DNA of 64,000 bases from Lactuca virosa (Eukaryota > Streptophyta > Magnoliopsida > Asterales > Asteraceae): the NCBI GenBank assembly GCA_928212115.1, contig CAKMRJ010005745.1, forward strand, positions 76,854,499-76,918,498, read 5' to 3'. Positions within the stretch are counted from its first letter, which is position 1, and every line of letters begins with the position of its first letter. The notes beneath the pieces are model-generated. The model saw only the letters and a list, made by a program, of their open reading frames with translations, ran no database searches and was not told the origin of the DNA. Both the position numbers and the translations under genes were made by a program. Positions 17,276 to 29,669 of the stretch are shown in pieces.

Positions 17276-19275
17276 TGGACATCCCCAATTTCACGGCCAC
17301 AAAAGACCGATTTGTTTATGCTTTGTTTTAAAATCAGAGAAATCTTTTTAAATAAAACAGTTGCGGAATTTGTCCCAAAAACAAAATATGATATCCATTT
17401 ATCAAAACATTTCTCAAAGAGAATGTATTTTCATTAAATAATAAAACCTCGGGATGTCATGTTCTGATACAGACCAAAAGCATAAACGGTACAATACAGA
17501 CCTTACAACAGTTATTTATAACTACTGATCTATAATCCAAAATCTCTTGTCAAGTCATCCGACTTATACTCTTGTTTCATTACCTGTAATACAAAGAAAA
17601 CTGAGTGGGTCAGGCTTGGGAGCCTGGTGAGCATATAGGGTTTTCAACCCACAATAAAATAGTTATTATATTTAATCATCAAACAATCAACCCAAATTAC
17701 CCATCCCCATTATCTCCTTTTGTTTCTTAAAGCTTTACCCTAAGAGTCAATTATCCTTCATTCATTCATTCTTAAGGATTATCTTAAGGAATTGGCACGA
17801 AGTCCATCGTCACCACGGTTTATCTAGCAGGCACGAACTTCCATCGTCACCAGGGTTTATCTAATAGGCACGAAGTTCCATCGTCACCAGGGTTTATCTA
17901 ATCGGCACTACGTCTCATAGTCACCAGTTATTTCATCTACCCATGTTCTACCCAACATATTTGTAGATATAAAATACATATACGGTTTAAATCATTTAAA
18001 ACCTATATAAAACATTCATTCCACACTTATCTCAAATAAACAAACAATATATAACACATAGCACATATTTCATAGCAAATACTTCATATTTATGTGTTAG
18101 AAGAAAGTAACTACACATTCACTTGATCAGAAGATGATCAGACAGCACTACGGCTTGTAAAAGTAGTATTCTTCGGTGAAACCGGGATGCTTCCTTGAAA
18201 ACCGGGATTCTTGCGGGCAGAGTTTCGGCTCGGGAAACTTTACTTCTCGGGATCTTCGGGGCTTCGGGACTTGCTTCGGGTCTCGGGATGATACCGGGGC
18301 TTCGGGAGTATAGTTTGCACGTAAAACGAGGTAATACGGGTGAGAAGAAAGGAATTGAGCAATAAAAATTCGGAAGCTTTGCCTTCCTTCTATAGGTGCT
18401 GAAGTCGGCCTCGAACGCAGGGCGTTCCCACGAACGTCATTGCTTACGATCTTTGGATTTGACAGACGACGGGACAGGCCACTGGGGTCCGAACGCTGTG
18501 CGTTCCCTGAAGGAACGCATGGCGTTCCCCGAATGCAGTGCGTTCCCTGAAGGAACGCATGGTGTTCCCCTAGACCTGCCTCGAAGTTTGTGCCCCAATC
18601 TTTGAACTTCCGTAACTTTCACGTACGATCTCTGGTTTCGACGTTCTTTATATCCACGCGTAGGTGAGATTATGCTCTACAACTCTCGTTTAGACTCCAT
18701 CGGCTAATTTTGAATTTAAATTTTATTATATTATTTTTAGTAGGTCGGGATAGGAAAACTCCGTTAGAAATTCATAACTCCTTCGTCTGACGTCCGTTTT
18801 CGTCTGTCTTTCTTCCGTTGCGCTACTATCGACGAGATCTTCGATTCTCGTTTAGATTGTTTAGGGTAGAAATCACTCGATCTCAAATCCGAACTTCGGG
18901 CTGCCTATCACTAAGCCGAAACTTAGAAAAATCATAACTTCCTCATACGAAGTCAGATTTGGACGTTCTTTTTATGCACACTCTTGGTTTAACGTATTCT
19001 ACGACTTTATTTTAGATCAATAAGGCCAAATATCACTCCATCGTAAATTCACTATTTACGCCGCGCTGTGTCGTGCCGGTTCTGTCGCGAAACTTCGACA
19101 TGTCATAACTTCTTCGTTATAACTCGGATTTCGGCATTCTTTATATATACGAAATCCTTGTCACGACCACTAAGACTTAGTTAAGATTATTCATTCTAAA
19201 TAATCTTCCATCCAAAAATTCATTTTCGACGCTTATCGTCTCTAAATTGACTAGCCCTGATCTACGGGCGTTACA
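17276..19275 (-). repeat. Solo LTR of the Gypsy-A family (about 2.0 kb)
   Basis: Begins TGGACATCCCCAATTTCACGG and ends ACGGGCGTTACA, colinear with 7155-9604 (for example CTGAGTGGGTCAGGCTTGGG and the four 160-bp modules), but with internal deletions. No PBS or internal sequence adjoins, so it is a solo LTR. I found no convincing 5-bp target duplication: TCTAG on the left, ATAGA on the right. Confidence 0.85.
18389..18570 (-). promoter_or_regulatory. Palindrome cluster of the solo LTR
   Basis: GAACGC-AGG-GCGTTC (18413-18427), GAACGC-TGT-GCGTTC (18491-18505), GAACGC-ATG-GCGTTC (18513-18527) and more with one mismatch to 18570. The geometry is the same as CTACGC-TGG-GCGTAG in the full Gypsy-A LTR, but the outer arm bases have changed on both sides together. 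The TATA position next to it is weak (CTATAGG on the plus strand near 18391). Confidence 0.6.
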
Positions 19276-21690
19276 ATAGACCCGAGTTATGTTCATGGAG
19301 GAATTCCAATCTAGGGTATTACATCATGAGATGACTGGACCCTATGATTGATTGGACCTGACATGTTTGGTATTCCAACCTGAGGACCAAACGTGTGCAT
19401 GATATGAGGGTATACCATCCTAGGGATGACTGGACCCGTCGTAGACATGCCTGGTATTCCAGCCCGAGCCTGATTGGGCCAGGTATGAGTGTTAGTGAGA
19501 TGATTGTTACATGTTGATTATGTTCAGCTAGGGTTATGGCGACTGGAAGTGGAAGGGCTAATTGATGGATTGGGCTGTAGTTTCTAGGGGCAAGGATTGT
19601 GCCTTTCAGTTTTCGAGCTCGAAGAAGTGAGCAGACTCGTGACCCAGGATCAAGTTGTATTCCAGCTGAGGGACAATTGGTTGTAGGGATTGGGGATATT
19701 ATTCAGCGCAGATGAGCGCAAACTATGTATTGGGAAGTAGCTGTTGCCGTCTTAGAGCAGAGGTTGTTTTAGCTGTTGTAGTTCAGTTGGGATTCAGGGA
19801 GTGATCATCTGGCTCTTAGGAGTGTGTGATCAATTGGGATTGGCTAGTAAAGGAGTACTAGTGTAGAAGAGTTAGTTGTCATCGAATCAATCGTCGGAAA
19901 GTGAGAAGGGTCGGGAATTCTCCAAATTATCATGTATTGTGAAGACTTAGTTAAGGCTAAGTGGGGGAGAATCGTCTCGAGATGCAGAAGCAACAACAGT
20001 GTTGAAAAAGGATAAGTCTCGCATTGTTGTCAGAAAGGGAGACAACCCAAGTGGTTGTTTGATTTGTGGATTGCGTGAATTGGAAGTTCGGATAGTTTGA
20101 TAGCAGAAGTTGGGAAAAACATGTTGGAATTCTAATCAAGGATTGAGTTCAATTCGATTTTTCGGTCGAGGGCGTGTTCGACTAAGAGGGTTTTTGGATT
20201 GATAGATTAAGGGTTCTGTTAACTGCCAGGGTCGGCGGTGCTTTCAGCACGAGTGTGCGAGCTATTTAGAGCATGTGGTAGACACGCGGGGTAGGGAACA
20301 GACCATGGTTTTCAGAGAAAGTGGTTGATTCTCATGAGGCCTAGGGTTAGGCCGGGGTTAGAGTACATGGAATGGATCGGAAGTTCGGAACTCCAAGAGG
20401 GCTAGAACAGTCTGCATGGGAGAGATTCCCAGAAAGAATGGTTCAGGGTGATGCACAACCGTTTTGAGCGGTCCGGATAGACTGAAGGCCGATGGGCGCA
20501 CCAGTCAGGCCGAAGGCTCGGAGAACGGTCCAGACAGGCTGAAGGCCTGGTAAGGCGGTCCAGTCATGCTGAAGACTTAGTATGTGTTCGTAGACCGGTG
20601 TGCGGACATTGAGTATGCTGCTATGCTATAGCAATCGGTAGGTCTGGCCCCAAGTATTGATCGTGATGATGGAGTTAGCTGAATACTGTGTATGGGCCGT
20701 GTTAGTTATGTGACCAGATTTTGAGTATATATGGAAGTTATGGAGTAACTGTTGCTCTACCAATGGATAGGGTGGAGTGGGGTTTCAGCACCGTGGCACT
20801 TGTTGATGTGGTGAAGGTCGTCGAGTAGACTTCATTGAATAATGGAAAGGAAAGGTATGTAGCTCCAGGAAGGAGTGTTGGATAACTAAAAGTGAAGGCA
20901 GTAGTGTGAATGGATGATCGAAAGTATTTCAGTTGTAGGCAGGGGCTTTGAGACTGTGCTAGCTATGTCCCTTATGGGAGCACATCCGGTTTGGGTGTCT
21001 GTTGATGTTGTGGAATTAGTCTCGATTGTATCGGATCAGATGAGTTAAAAGGAGATACGCGGATAAATACTTGGTATTTCAGATTTAGGTCAGGTAAGTG
21101 ATGGTATTCCAATCGAGGGTATTCCATCCTGAGGATGATTGGACCCGTCGTAGGCGTACCTGGTATTCCAGCCCGAGGTTGATTGGGCTAGGTATGAGTG
21201 CTTATGCGTTATATATGGTTGTTCATGGGAGTTGCTCGGAAGCCGAAGGGTGTGTTATCCTGTCAGCACAAAAAGTAATCAGATTCAGGAAGGGAACAGG
21301 ATGAGTTCCCAACATTTCAAGTTGCTAGGGGTATCGCCAGTTTTGGCAAGGGATAGTAGATTAGTACCGGGTCAAGGCCCAGTGGATTATAATGGTATCC
21401 AGTTTTCGCAAGCAGCAAAAGTATGTGCAAGTCGGGAATATGGTAGTATCATCAGGTGATACTTAGTTTGAGGTGTGCTGATATCAGGGAAAAGAAGTCG
21501 GTGGCCGGCTTGGAACACTTGACAAGGTCCTGTATGGGAAGAGGTTGTTTTAAAAGGGATACGATAAGTAATGTCTGGAGAGACCTGGGTTGGTTGGGGG
21601 AGAATCGGAGGTTGCATCGAAGGAGTGTTACCCGAAATTGTGTGCTGCAGCAGGCTTCGAGGACGAAGCCTAATTTAAGTGAGGGAGAAT
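19276..21690 (+). other. Gypsy-B internal region, second part, with PPTs
   Basis: 2.4 kb without a recognisable gene. It contains an internal PPT-like AAGTGGGGGAGAA (about 19959-19971), repeated phrases TGGTATTCCAGCCCGAG (near 19440 and 21160), the GGCCTGAAGG-type repeat (20455-20580), and the terminal PPT AAGTGAGGGAGAAT just before 21691. Parts resemble the reverse complement of the Gypsy-E body (for example GGGATTGGGGATATTATTCAG here and GGGAGTCGGGGATAATTCAG there). Confidence 0.65.
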
Positions 21691-22777
21691 TGTAACATCC
21701 TAGGTTCAGAAGAAAGAGTTTAGGGGTGCTTTGTGTAAATAAAGAGCAGACTCGGCGAGTAGGAGCCTTAACTCGTCGAGTCGGAGCGGGTGCTGGGCAC
21801 GTGATAAGTGACCCGATTCGGCGGCTGGACTCGACGAGTCAGTGCTGGGAAGAGAAAACCCTAAATCTTAGGGTTTGCACCCTATTTAAAGGACTTTATG
21901 TCCTCACCTCAGCCTCCTTATTCCCCTTTGAGTGCCAGTAAACCCTAGAATCGTGTGAGCCTCCATTGTTGAGGAGATTTGAGCTTAGAAGAGGAAATTG
22001 GTGAAAGGAGCTTGTGGATTAAGAGGCTAGCATCAAGGAGTTCATGTAGATCTGGGATCTACATCATATTTGGCTCATCTCTGAGGTAAAAAGGTCATTA
22101 CCTTAAGCTATTTCATTCTAGATTAATCCATGGTGGTTGATTTGGGGCTTCTTAGCTTGTTTGGGATCCATTTTGGGTTTAGAGACTAGATCTGAGGTTG
22201 CAACTTCAGATCTAGGCTGGTTTTGATCCATGAAAGCATAAAGCATCAGCCCTTGAGCATGTATGAGAGTGTCCTTGTCTTGAACCTTCCTTCTAACTTG
22301 TGTTGAGCCTATATTGCCTTGCATGCACGTAAAGTTGGAAACTTTACGTGTGAAACTAGCCCTAGGAGTCCAGATCTATGAATTGGAAGCAGTAAGATGG
22401 TCTGAAATCGTCTGAATAGGGATGACTTAAGTGGACTCGGCGAGTCTGTTCTTGGACTCGACAAGTTGGGTCGCAAACCCTAACTCATCAGGTTACGAGG
22501 CGGATCAGTGAGTCGAGTGGACTCAGTGAGTTGGACATGCTAGGACTCGGATTGAAGGACTCGGCGAGTCATGGGGTGACTCGGCGAGTAGAGTCGTGAA
22601 TGGAGGAATTCTGAGTTCATGAACTCGGCGAGTCACTAGGTTGACTCGGCGAGTAGGGTCAACCAGGAAGGTTGACTTTGACCCGGACTGTGACTTTGAC
22701 CAAGAGTTGACCAGTTTGACTTCCAAGGGTATTTTGGTAATATTGGCACTTATAGAATTGGTTCTATGGTAGTGTAC
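21691..22777 (+). repeat. Gypsy-B 3' LTR, truncated by Copia-2
   Basis: TGTAACATCCTAGGTTCAG onwards. Telo-box pair AAACCCTAA (21856-21864) and TTAGGGTTT (21868-21876), TATA CTATTTAAAGG (21882-21892), hairpin at 22326-22350. It shows the empty site for the nested element (AAAGCATCAGCCC near 22240). It stops at GTAGTGTAC (22777); the last roughly 900 bp present in the 5' LTR are missing and do not reappear after Copia-2. Confidence 0.92.
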
Positions 22778-23549
22778 TGTTGGGGTTTGAGCATTCTAAC
22801 ACTCCTATGGTGTACATGCAACCCTAAATACATTGGATCTATGTTTTCTCTATTATACATGCAAATATGAATATTCCAAGGTATTACCCTAACTAGCATA
22901 CAATCTTTGATACTTGGGTAATAAAATAGATAGAATACATACCTTGTTGATGTAGCTTGACTCCATGAAGCTTGAGAGCCTAGTGCCTCAAGTGTGCCAC
23001 CTCAAATGGTTCACACAACATCATGAACTCTTGGAATAACCATGAGAATAAGATATATGACTTGAAATCGGCTTGCCCTCCATATTATGCACTAGTGCCA
23101 ATTTCACCAACTAATGGGGTCTTTATATAGTGTGCACATTAGGGTTACACCATGTAACCCATGACTTTACCCATTCCTTATGCTCCATGGGTTTTAACCT
23201 CCATGGAGTATCCATGGGTCACCACATGGGTTAAACCCAACATAAGGAATCTTGGATAAAAAGCTCACATATATAAGAATGAATGATTTACACAATCAAT
23301 CCCCATATATTTAATTAGTCTCTTTTGATCACTAAATTAAGTCCAAATTAATTATTGATCAATACTAATTAAATAACATGATCTCATATTAATATATTAG
23401 AACTTATAATATATTAATATGTTACAAATATATCTTTTTCTCATAAAAGGTCTATCCAAGTGTTCTGATGCCATGCAACCCAAATGGAGCATGCCGGGTC
23501 GGGTCAAGTCTTACCAATTATATTTATGGACTTAGACACTAATCCAACA
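22778..23549 (-). repeat. Copia-2 3' LTR (772 bp)
   Basis: TGTTGGGGTTTGAGC...CACTAATCCAACA. The adjoining GTCTCCCACTTGGA (23550-23563) is the PPT read on the other strand. Confidence 0.94.
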
Positions 23550-25089
23550 GTCTCCCACTTGGATAAGTCTAAAACTATTATTGAGTATGACTTCAAAACC
23601 CGACTAGCAATCGTAGCTCTCAAAAGCTTCTGTCGAACTCTGACGTTGTAACTGAACTCTGATCTCGTCAATGACTTTTCCATTAGATAAGGGATCATAT
23701 ATTCCTCCATTCTAGATATCATATGGACTGAGACATGGATTATAATCATTCTCTCTGTCTATTTGTTGTTTCCCGATTTCTGATTTATGACGACTGACTG
23801 ATTGAACAAATCAAATCAGTCCTGGCTTGGCCAAGCACTCACATGTGTCATCACTAAATCATCGAGGGGCCCACAGATATCGCTTTTATCCCGAAGGTAA
23901 AAGGAATGGATAAACTTCGACTCATATGGCTTGTTCTACTACTTGTTGAATCATACACAAAGGCACGTTTTATAAGATCGAGTTACCAATGCGTTTTCGT
24001 GCAATCAATGTACAACCAACTCATAGTAACAACTCATATCTCTAGGTTTGAAGAATATAAGATATTATCGTCTCATGATCACTCGTGATAAAATCCATGA
24101 AGTGATTCAAATGAGCGCGGGTTGAATCCAATACTCAGAACTTATGAGTACTCATGATTGTTGTAGCAATACTTTGCTATGTCCAACATCTTAGACATCT
24201 ACAAGCCAACTCATGACAGTCTTGATTCATATCTACTTACAACATATGACCGACTGTGGATGGTTTGAATAACTTAGTCATTCGGGACGAATGACCTAGT
24301 TTATTTTGGAAGTCAAAACATGCAAAATGAAACACAAGAATAATTGAATCCAATATGGTATCAAAACCTATGAATATAAATAAACACTTTTTATTTATGA
24401 CCATACTAATTACTCATTATTTATTGTTTCGGTTTTATCAATTTTATACTTGAATTAAAAACACTAGTTGCCCCATGCTCCAAGCATGTACACTATGTTT
24501 TTCAAAGCAATAGCTTTGCCATACACTAAGTAAGCATTCTATGTTTTTCTATGATCCTTATTTTGTGAACTAGATCGATTGAACATACTTTCAATGATTC
24601 TCTTTTCACACTCCCAAATCCTTTTCGTAAATGTAAGAATTCCAAATTCCTATCATTTATCGAAATCTGTTTAGATTTTAAACTTATATGCACAGGCCCT
24701 CTTGTAATTAATATGCACACAAGTCACCAAGACTTGGCAAAAGACATTACAAAGCATTCCAATGGAGAACAATTCCATGGAAACGAAGTCTCAAATTCAA
24801 AGCACATTCCTTTGAACATCCTTCTATGCATTAGGTTTTCTAATCTTTAAAGAATAACTTCCACCTATGGAAACAATTCCATATTACCATTTTGACCATC
24901 ACTTCTGAACAAGAGTTGCCTCTTTTCAAAATATGTCAATATGGTCCTTAATCTATACTTCCAATTGTCCATGAGTAACCAATCTTTGGTAAACCTTAAA
25001 TTTGTCCTCGATAATTGCTTAATCATTTAGTCATATCCAGTTCTATTCCTTTTTCCCTCTTAATGCCCTAGGCATTTGAAAAATTTAGA
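23550..25089 (-). other. Copia-2 3' region, no gene
   Basis: PPT at the LTR edge, then about 1.5 kb where RNase H and the 3' untranslated region should be. I see no domain and no open frame of note. Confidence 0.6.
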
Positions 25090-26760
25090 ATGGATAAATA
25101 TTATAGCACATGTAATCGATCCTCTACCTGAAGCATATGGAACATGATTCATGCTATAAAATTTTTATTTGCCATGTTCTCACAATTCAAACTATGAAGA
25201 GGTATGCCGTAATCATAATCGAATTTTGAGAATGCAACATATATAGAATTTCCTTATGCTGAACCATTCCAACATAACATTCATATATATCCTTGACTAA
25301 AGTTGATTAAAATCTCAATCTAAACTTGTAGAATTAGAATGAAGTATAAAATCCTCTCCCTTAATTATAGTAAAACAACATTTCAAAGTGAATTGAAACT
25401 TTGTTTTCTACAATTAACATTGCTAACTTGCAACACTAAACATAATAATCATGCTCCCACTAGCACAATGATTATTATCTTACTAGCATAACACATATGC
25501 TCCCACTAGCTTTGACATGTACCCAGAAATCAACTGGACTTCTAGAAATCAATACTTTATTGACTTTCTTACCAAAGTTCAGATTTCTGATACGAGATTG
25601 CTTTGATAAGACTTTATCAAAATCATATACCTTTCCTTAGATGCTCACATGTGTGTCTAAACAATTATGAAGAGGGATGCCGTAATCATAATGTTTAGAC
25701 CTTTTGTCATTCTCACAATTGTTATCTACTCAAAATCTACTTAGTGAAAGAGTTTCCTTACCATCATTTTCATGAATCGAAGAGAAACCTTATGACACTT
25801 AGATTTTATGGTGTAAGTGTTCCTATCCATGTGAATTTGTCATAACCATAATCACAAGACAAGGTTAGTGACAAATCCAAACTCATATGGACTGAACTTG
25901 TTCAATCTTAATTTCTTGCCACCTGGTAGCACAATGCCCACCATTGCTTCCGGGTTGTTATGCAAACAATTGAGAACTCATAGAATTCACAAGCATAGTC
26001 AACTTTTACTGGAATATACACAGAAATAAGAATATGTCAACACGATAGGTTACAGACCTCAAGTCGTGGGCTAGTGATTAACAAAACTCTTGATTAGTTC
26101 TTGAAACTTTTCCAAGATCTTTAAGACCCCCACTGTCCTCTTGACATATAAGATTCTCTTGTCAAGAACCATTCCTTGGCAAAACAAATATTCAAGAGTT
26201 AGTATGGATTCTTATCAAGTTAAACACTTCACACAATTGGTCTCAATTGGTCTTTGTTTTATCCAAAACATCACCACTTACCAATTTCAAATGTACAAGA
26301 GTAGAAAAAATTTTACTCTACATTTGACAAGTGTTTTAAACTTTCTAAAGATTATGTCACTCAAGGCTCAACCTTGGAGTATGACTCTAAGATTTGATTT
26401 GGAATGAAGTATGATTTATCTTTTTGATTTAACCATTTCAACAATTCATGATTCCTCTCCTTAGCCAAACAAATGCACTAAGGTGTCCTTAGAGGATCAA
26501 TTGTGATATGGTTTCATAATCACCAAGATAATCATAAACAAGATACTCAAGTACTCTCCCATCTCTTCAGATTGGAGAAACTTTTATCTTTCTGCCTAAT
26601 TTGATTCTTCTTATTCATTCTGCCATACATTGAAACTTTTCCAATGTTTCAGAATTACACTTAAACTTGTAAGCATAACCATATTTACTAAACTTTAGTA
26701 AATCATAGCGAATAATCTTATCAGCCTTTGTGGTGGACCTGAACAGTGCACAACCTAATG
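25090..26760 (-). pseudogene. Copia-2 degraded RT and integrase region
   Basis: No usable ORF remains, but nucleotide blocks align with Copia-1: ATCGATCCT.TACCTGAAGCATA (about 25115) with 130-155 before RNase H; the GCTCCCACTAGCTTTGACATGTAC block (about 25500) with 445-470 in RT; and the block around 26590-26720 with 1735-1870 in integrase. Two copies of the leader-type motif GAAGAGG(T/G)ATGCCGTAATC lie inside this region (25196 and 25668), where they do not belong. Confidence 0.7.
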
Positions 26761-27305
26761 TACCCGATCCCATTGTCCTTCACTTGACTCACACATACAT
26801 GTGAACAAGGAATTAGTCTTAATTTCCCAAAGATGAAAATTTTCATTCATCACACAATACAACTTGCATGATTCCAAGTTTCTATCCAACTGAAACTTGG
26901 GTGATGAGAATCTTTCCTTCTTTGGTAAATTATGACACTACCATAAATGAAAGAATCAAATCTATTTTCCAATATTGCTTATCAATAAAAACATATAAAC
27001 AACAATTTTTCATAAATGTCATTGTAAGGATACTTAAAATAAACAAAATCAAAACTTTTCTTTTATTTTAAAACTTGCGGTAAAACTTATCCTTACAATG
27101 CAAATGCAAATGAGAAACATGTTGTTATCTATTCCTAAGCAATATATCATAACTCTTAAGCAGTTGCTCAAAACTTCGATCATCGAACCATGCGATCGAA
27201 ATCCATCTTCGCGATCAGAATCAGCTTCCTTTGGTTCTTCCAAAACATCAAAATGTAATTACATTACATCATGTATTAAGAATCTCAAAAGGAGACTTAA
27301 TAGAG

Positions 27306-27960
27306 TTAGATAATGGACTTTACCTGAAGCAAAGTCAAACTTTTGACTTTACCTTCCTTATGTACTTTCAGGTAAATTGGGCAGCTTCGCAACCAATGCC
27401 CCTTCTTTTGGCAAAAGAAACATATGGACTCTTTGGAAGTGGTACATGAGACTATCTCAGACTTATCCTTTCTCTTTACCATTGGGTCAAATGACTTGAC
27501 CATGGCCGATCCCTTTCCATTGGGAAGAGAAAGCTTTTATGGACTTCTATTGTTACCATTGTCAATGTCCTAATAAGTTTGGGAATTTGATCTTCCATTC
27601 TAATTTGCTTTACCAGTGCTCCAAATCATTGCTGATTTAGCTACATCAAGCAAATAGGTAAGATCATTAAGGGTCATGTCACGATCTGTCGTCAGGGAGT
27701 GACTGAAGAACCAAGTCAACAGCCAGCTACCTCGAGACTTCGACAACCGACTCTCCCGGCTTGCCAATATGTGACTTAATCTCCAAGATGTAAGCACATA
27801 TAGACTTAGCTTGCCAATAAGGATTGAGTGACTTAGAACTTATCAAGTCTTGAAACTTGTGGGATAGGGAGAATTGTTGGAGGAGGTGGAAGAAGTGAAG
27901 TATGATTTCCAGTCCCATTAATGCTCAATGAAGGGATTAATCTTTCACCTTGATTGCCTT
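27306..27960 (-). pseudogene. Copia-2 gag remnant with zinc knuckle
   Basis: The frame at 27306-27503 has CFFCQKKGHWLRSC, a CCHC knuckle like that of Copia-1. Upstream pieces in other frames keep gag capsid text (EIKSHIGKPGESVVEVS near 27740-27800; DMTLNDLTYLLDVA near 27650-27700). The frames are broken by several small indels. Confidence 0.8.
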
Positions 27961-28392
27961 TTGGGATATCATCTTCATTAGGAAGTTTGTTCCTAAAGAT
28001 TTGGGAAGACCATAGATGTCTTAACTAGACATCTATAATGGGAGAAATTCAAGTTTAGTTGATTTAAAGTCCTTAATATATCACCCAATATGAAATATTA
28101 AGGCTAGGACCCAACAACCTACTTATAACTGGAAGAGGGATGCCATAATCCAAGTTATAAAATAGTTGAAGGTAGGTAAATGACGATTTACCAATTTCCA
28201 CCAAGAAAACGAAATATAATTAAGTTTTAATTGGATTTGAAACTCCTAGATCTTTTGAGATACATTGAACTTTCAATGGCATGTTTGAATCTCGATTGTG
28301 CCCTCTCAAGTTTGTGACTGGGATGCCGAGGATCACAAATAAGGTGTGAATAACCATGCAAATTGACTTGGTACCCTTAACTTTATCACCTA

Positions 28393-28428
28393 ATCGATGT
28401 GCCGGTTAACCACACACGCTCCACCGAT
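28393..28428 (-). promoter_or_regulatory. Leader hairpin 1 of Copia-2
   Basis: Arms ATCGATG (28393-28399) and CACCGAT (28422-28428), loop palindrome GGTTAACC at 28404-28411. One pair is G-U in the sense (minus) RNA. Confidence 0.65.
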
Positions 28429-28472
28429 CTATAATAAAGTCAAGTTACCCTTTGCCACTCTTACTAGTCCTT

Positions 28473-28508
28473 GTTAGTGTGCCGGTTAACCACACATGCT
28501 CCACTAAC
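28473..28508 (-). promoter_or_regulatory. Leader hairpin 2 of Copia-2
   Basis: Arms GTTAGTG (28473-28479) and CACTAAC (28502-28508), perfect 7-bp stem. Loop palindrome GGTTAACC at 28484-28491. The Copia-1 equivalent has a G-U in place of one A-U pair. Confidence 0.65.
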
Positions 28509-28720
28509 GACTTGGTAAGGTACGAAGTGTAATTTCATGGGTTAGCACCTATTTCACATTTTCCTAAGTAACTAAGATTGAGAATTTATAAATGTTTAGT
28601 TACTAAGTATTTATCATTAATACTTTTAATGAAGGGAGAATTATAGTCTTTGTCCTACCCGTTTGGCTAACGACTCTCCACCGGTCAAGGAAGCGGTGGG
28701 TGAGAGTGGACACCCATTAA

Positions 28721-28740
28721 ACTGCCATTTTATAGGCAGT
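28721..28740 (-). promoter_or_regulatory. Leader hairpin 3 of Copia-2
   Basis: Arms ACTGCC (28721-28726) and GGCAGT (28735-28740) around ATTTTATA; compare GTTGCC/GGCAAC in Copia-1. Both changed pairs are compensated. Confidence 0.65.
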
Positions 28741-29656
28741 AACCTTATACCCCCCTTATAGACCGGCTTCGTGAATGAGGCCTACTAATGGTAAGACGAC
28801 TTGCTCTTATACATATAATATATTAAACTTTTCATATTATAATAGTATAAGGGTGTATTTTAGACATTTAAAATACTTGGTGGTTTAATCTATTAATTAA
28901 ACTATACTCTTAATTTAATTAAACTTAAACCATGTCATTATGAAATTATTAATTCTCTTTTAATTAAACACTTTAATTATCTATTAATAAAGTTCATAAG
29001 AGTTAATTGAATTATTCAATAAAAACATTATAATTCCAATTATTAAATTCAAAATTAAAACAATTTAATTAATTGTTTAAGTTATGAACCCAAAAGTCTT
29101 AGAATTCAATTCTTTTTTTTTTCACAAAAAACTTGAGGGCAAGTTTTGTAACTCTTGAAAACTTTTGGATTCCATAACTTATGGAGTTAAATACTTGTTT
29201 TATGATGAACCTTTTCATGTTCCATAACTTAAGAACAAGTTATGGAATTCTTTAAAACATTAACACCAAGTTTTGTAACTCCATAAAAACTTTGAATCAA
29301 ATTTTTTTTTCTTTCATAAAAAAACTTTCATATCCATAACTTATGGAAGTTTCAAAACTCTTAAGATCACAACTTTAAAAAAATCTTTTGAGCCCCAATT
29401 TTTTATGACAAAATTTGTAACTCCTTAAAACATTTAGATCAAACTTTTAAAACTAATAAAATAATCATATCATTTTATATTTTACTAAATTTGATCTAAT
29501 TCAACTCATATAACAAATTATTCAAATTTTACAAATAATTAGTTTTTCACAAAACAAGTAATTATCTTAAAATTTGACAAACTTCATGTTTTTTTCCTTT
29601 TTTTTTCAACTTTGAAAATCAAACATTTGCATGAATATAACAGAAAACAACCCATA

Positions 29657-29668
29657 GCTCTGATACCA
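29657..29668 (-). promoter_or_regulatory. Copia-2 primer-binding site
   Basis: Minus strand TGGTATCAGAGC, one base from the 5' LTR. Confidence 0.93.
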
Positions 29669-29669
29669 C

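Larger units (their letters stand above)
9813..22777 (+). mobile_element. Gypsy-B, large non-coding gypsy-type retrotransposon with nested insertions
   Basis: 5' LTR 9813-16242 (about 1990 bp once the nested 4.4-kb element is removed), PBS 16245-16258, internal region to 21690 (with a 2-kb solo LTR inside), PPT and 3' LTR from 21691, cut at 22777 by Copia-2. No gag-pol domain is recognisable apart from a possible gag scrap, so it is best described as a LARD-like non-autonomous element. Gypsy-E at the right edge of the window is a relative. Target duplication cannot be tested: the left flank is CTTTA, the right end is lost. Confidence 0.85.
27961..29656 (-). other. Copia-2 untranslated leader
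   Basis: About 1.6 kb. The part from about 28050 to 28815 is conserved with Copia-1; nearer the PBS it is A+T-rich with repeated AACTTGAGG.CAAGTTTTGTAACTC phrases. Hairpins are listed separately. Confidence 0.8.

Noticed and set aside
17276..19275. Target duplication for the Gypsy-A family solo LTR
   Set aside because: The flanks TCTAG and ATAGA do not match, and the LTR start is altered (TGGACATC instead of TGTGACATC).
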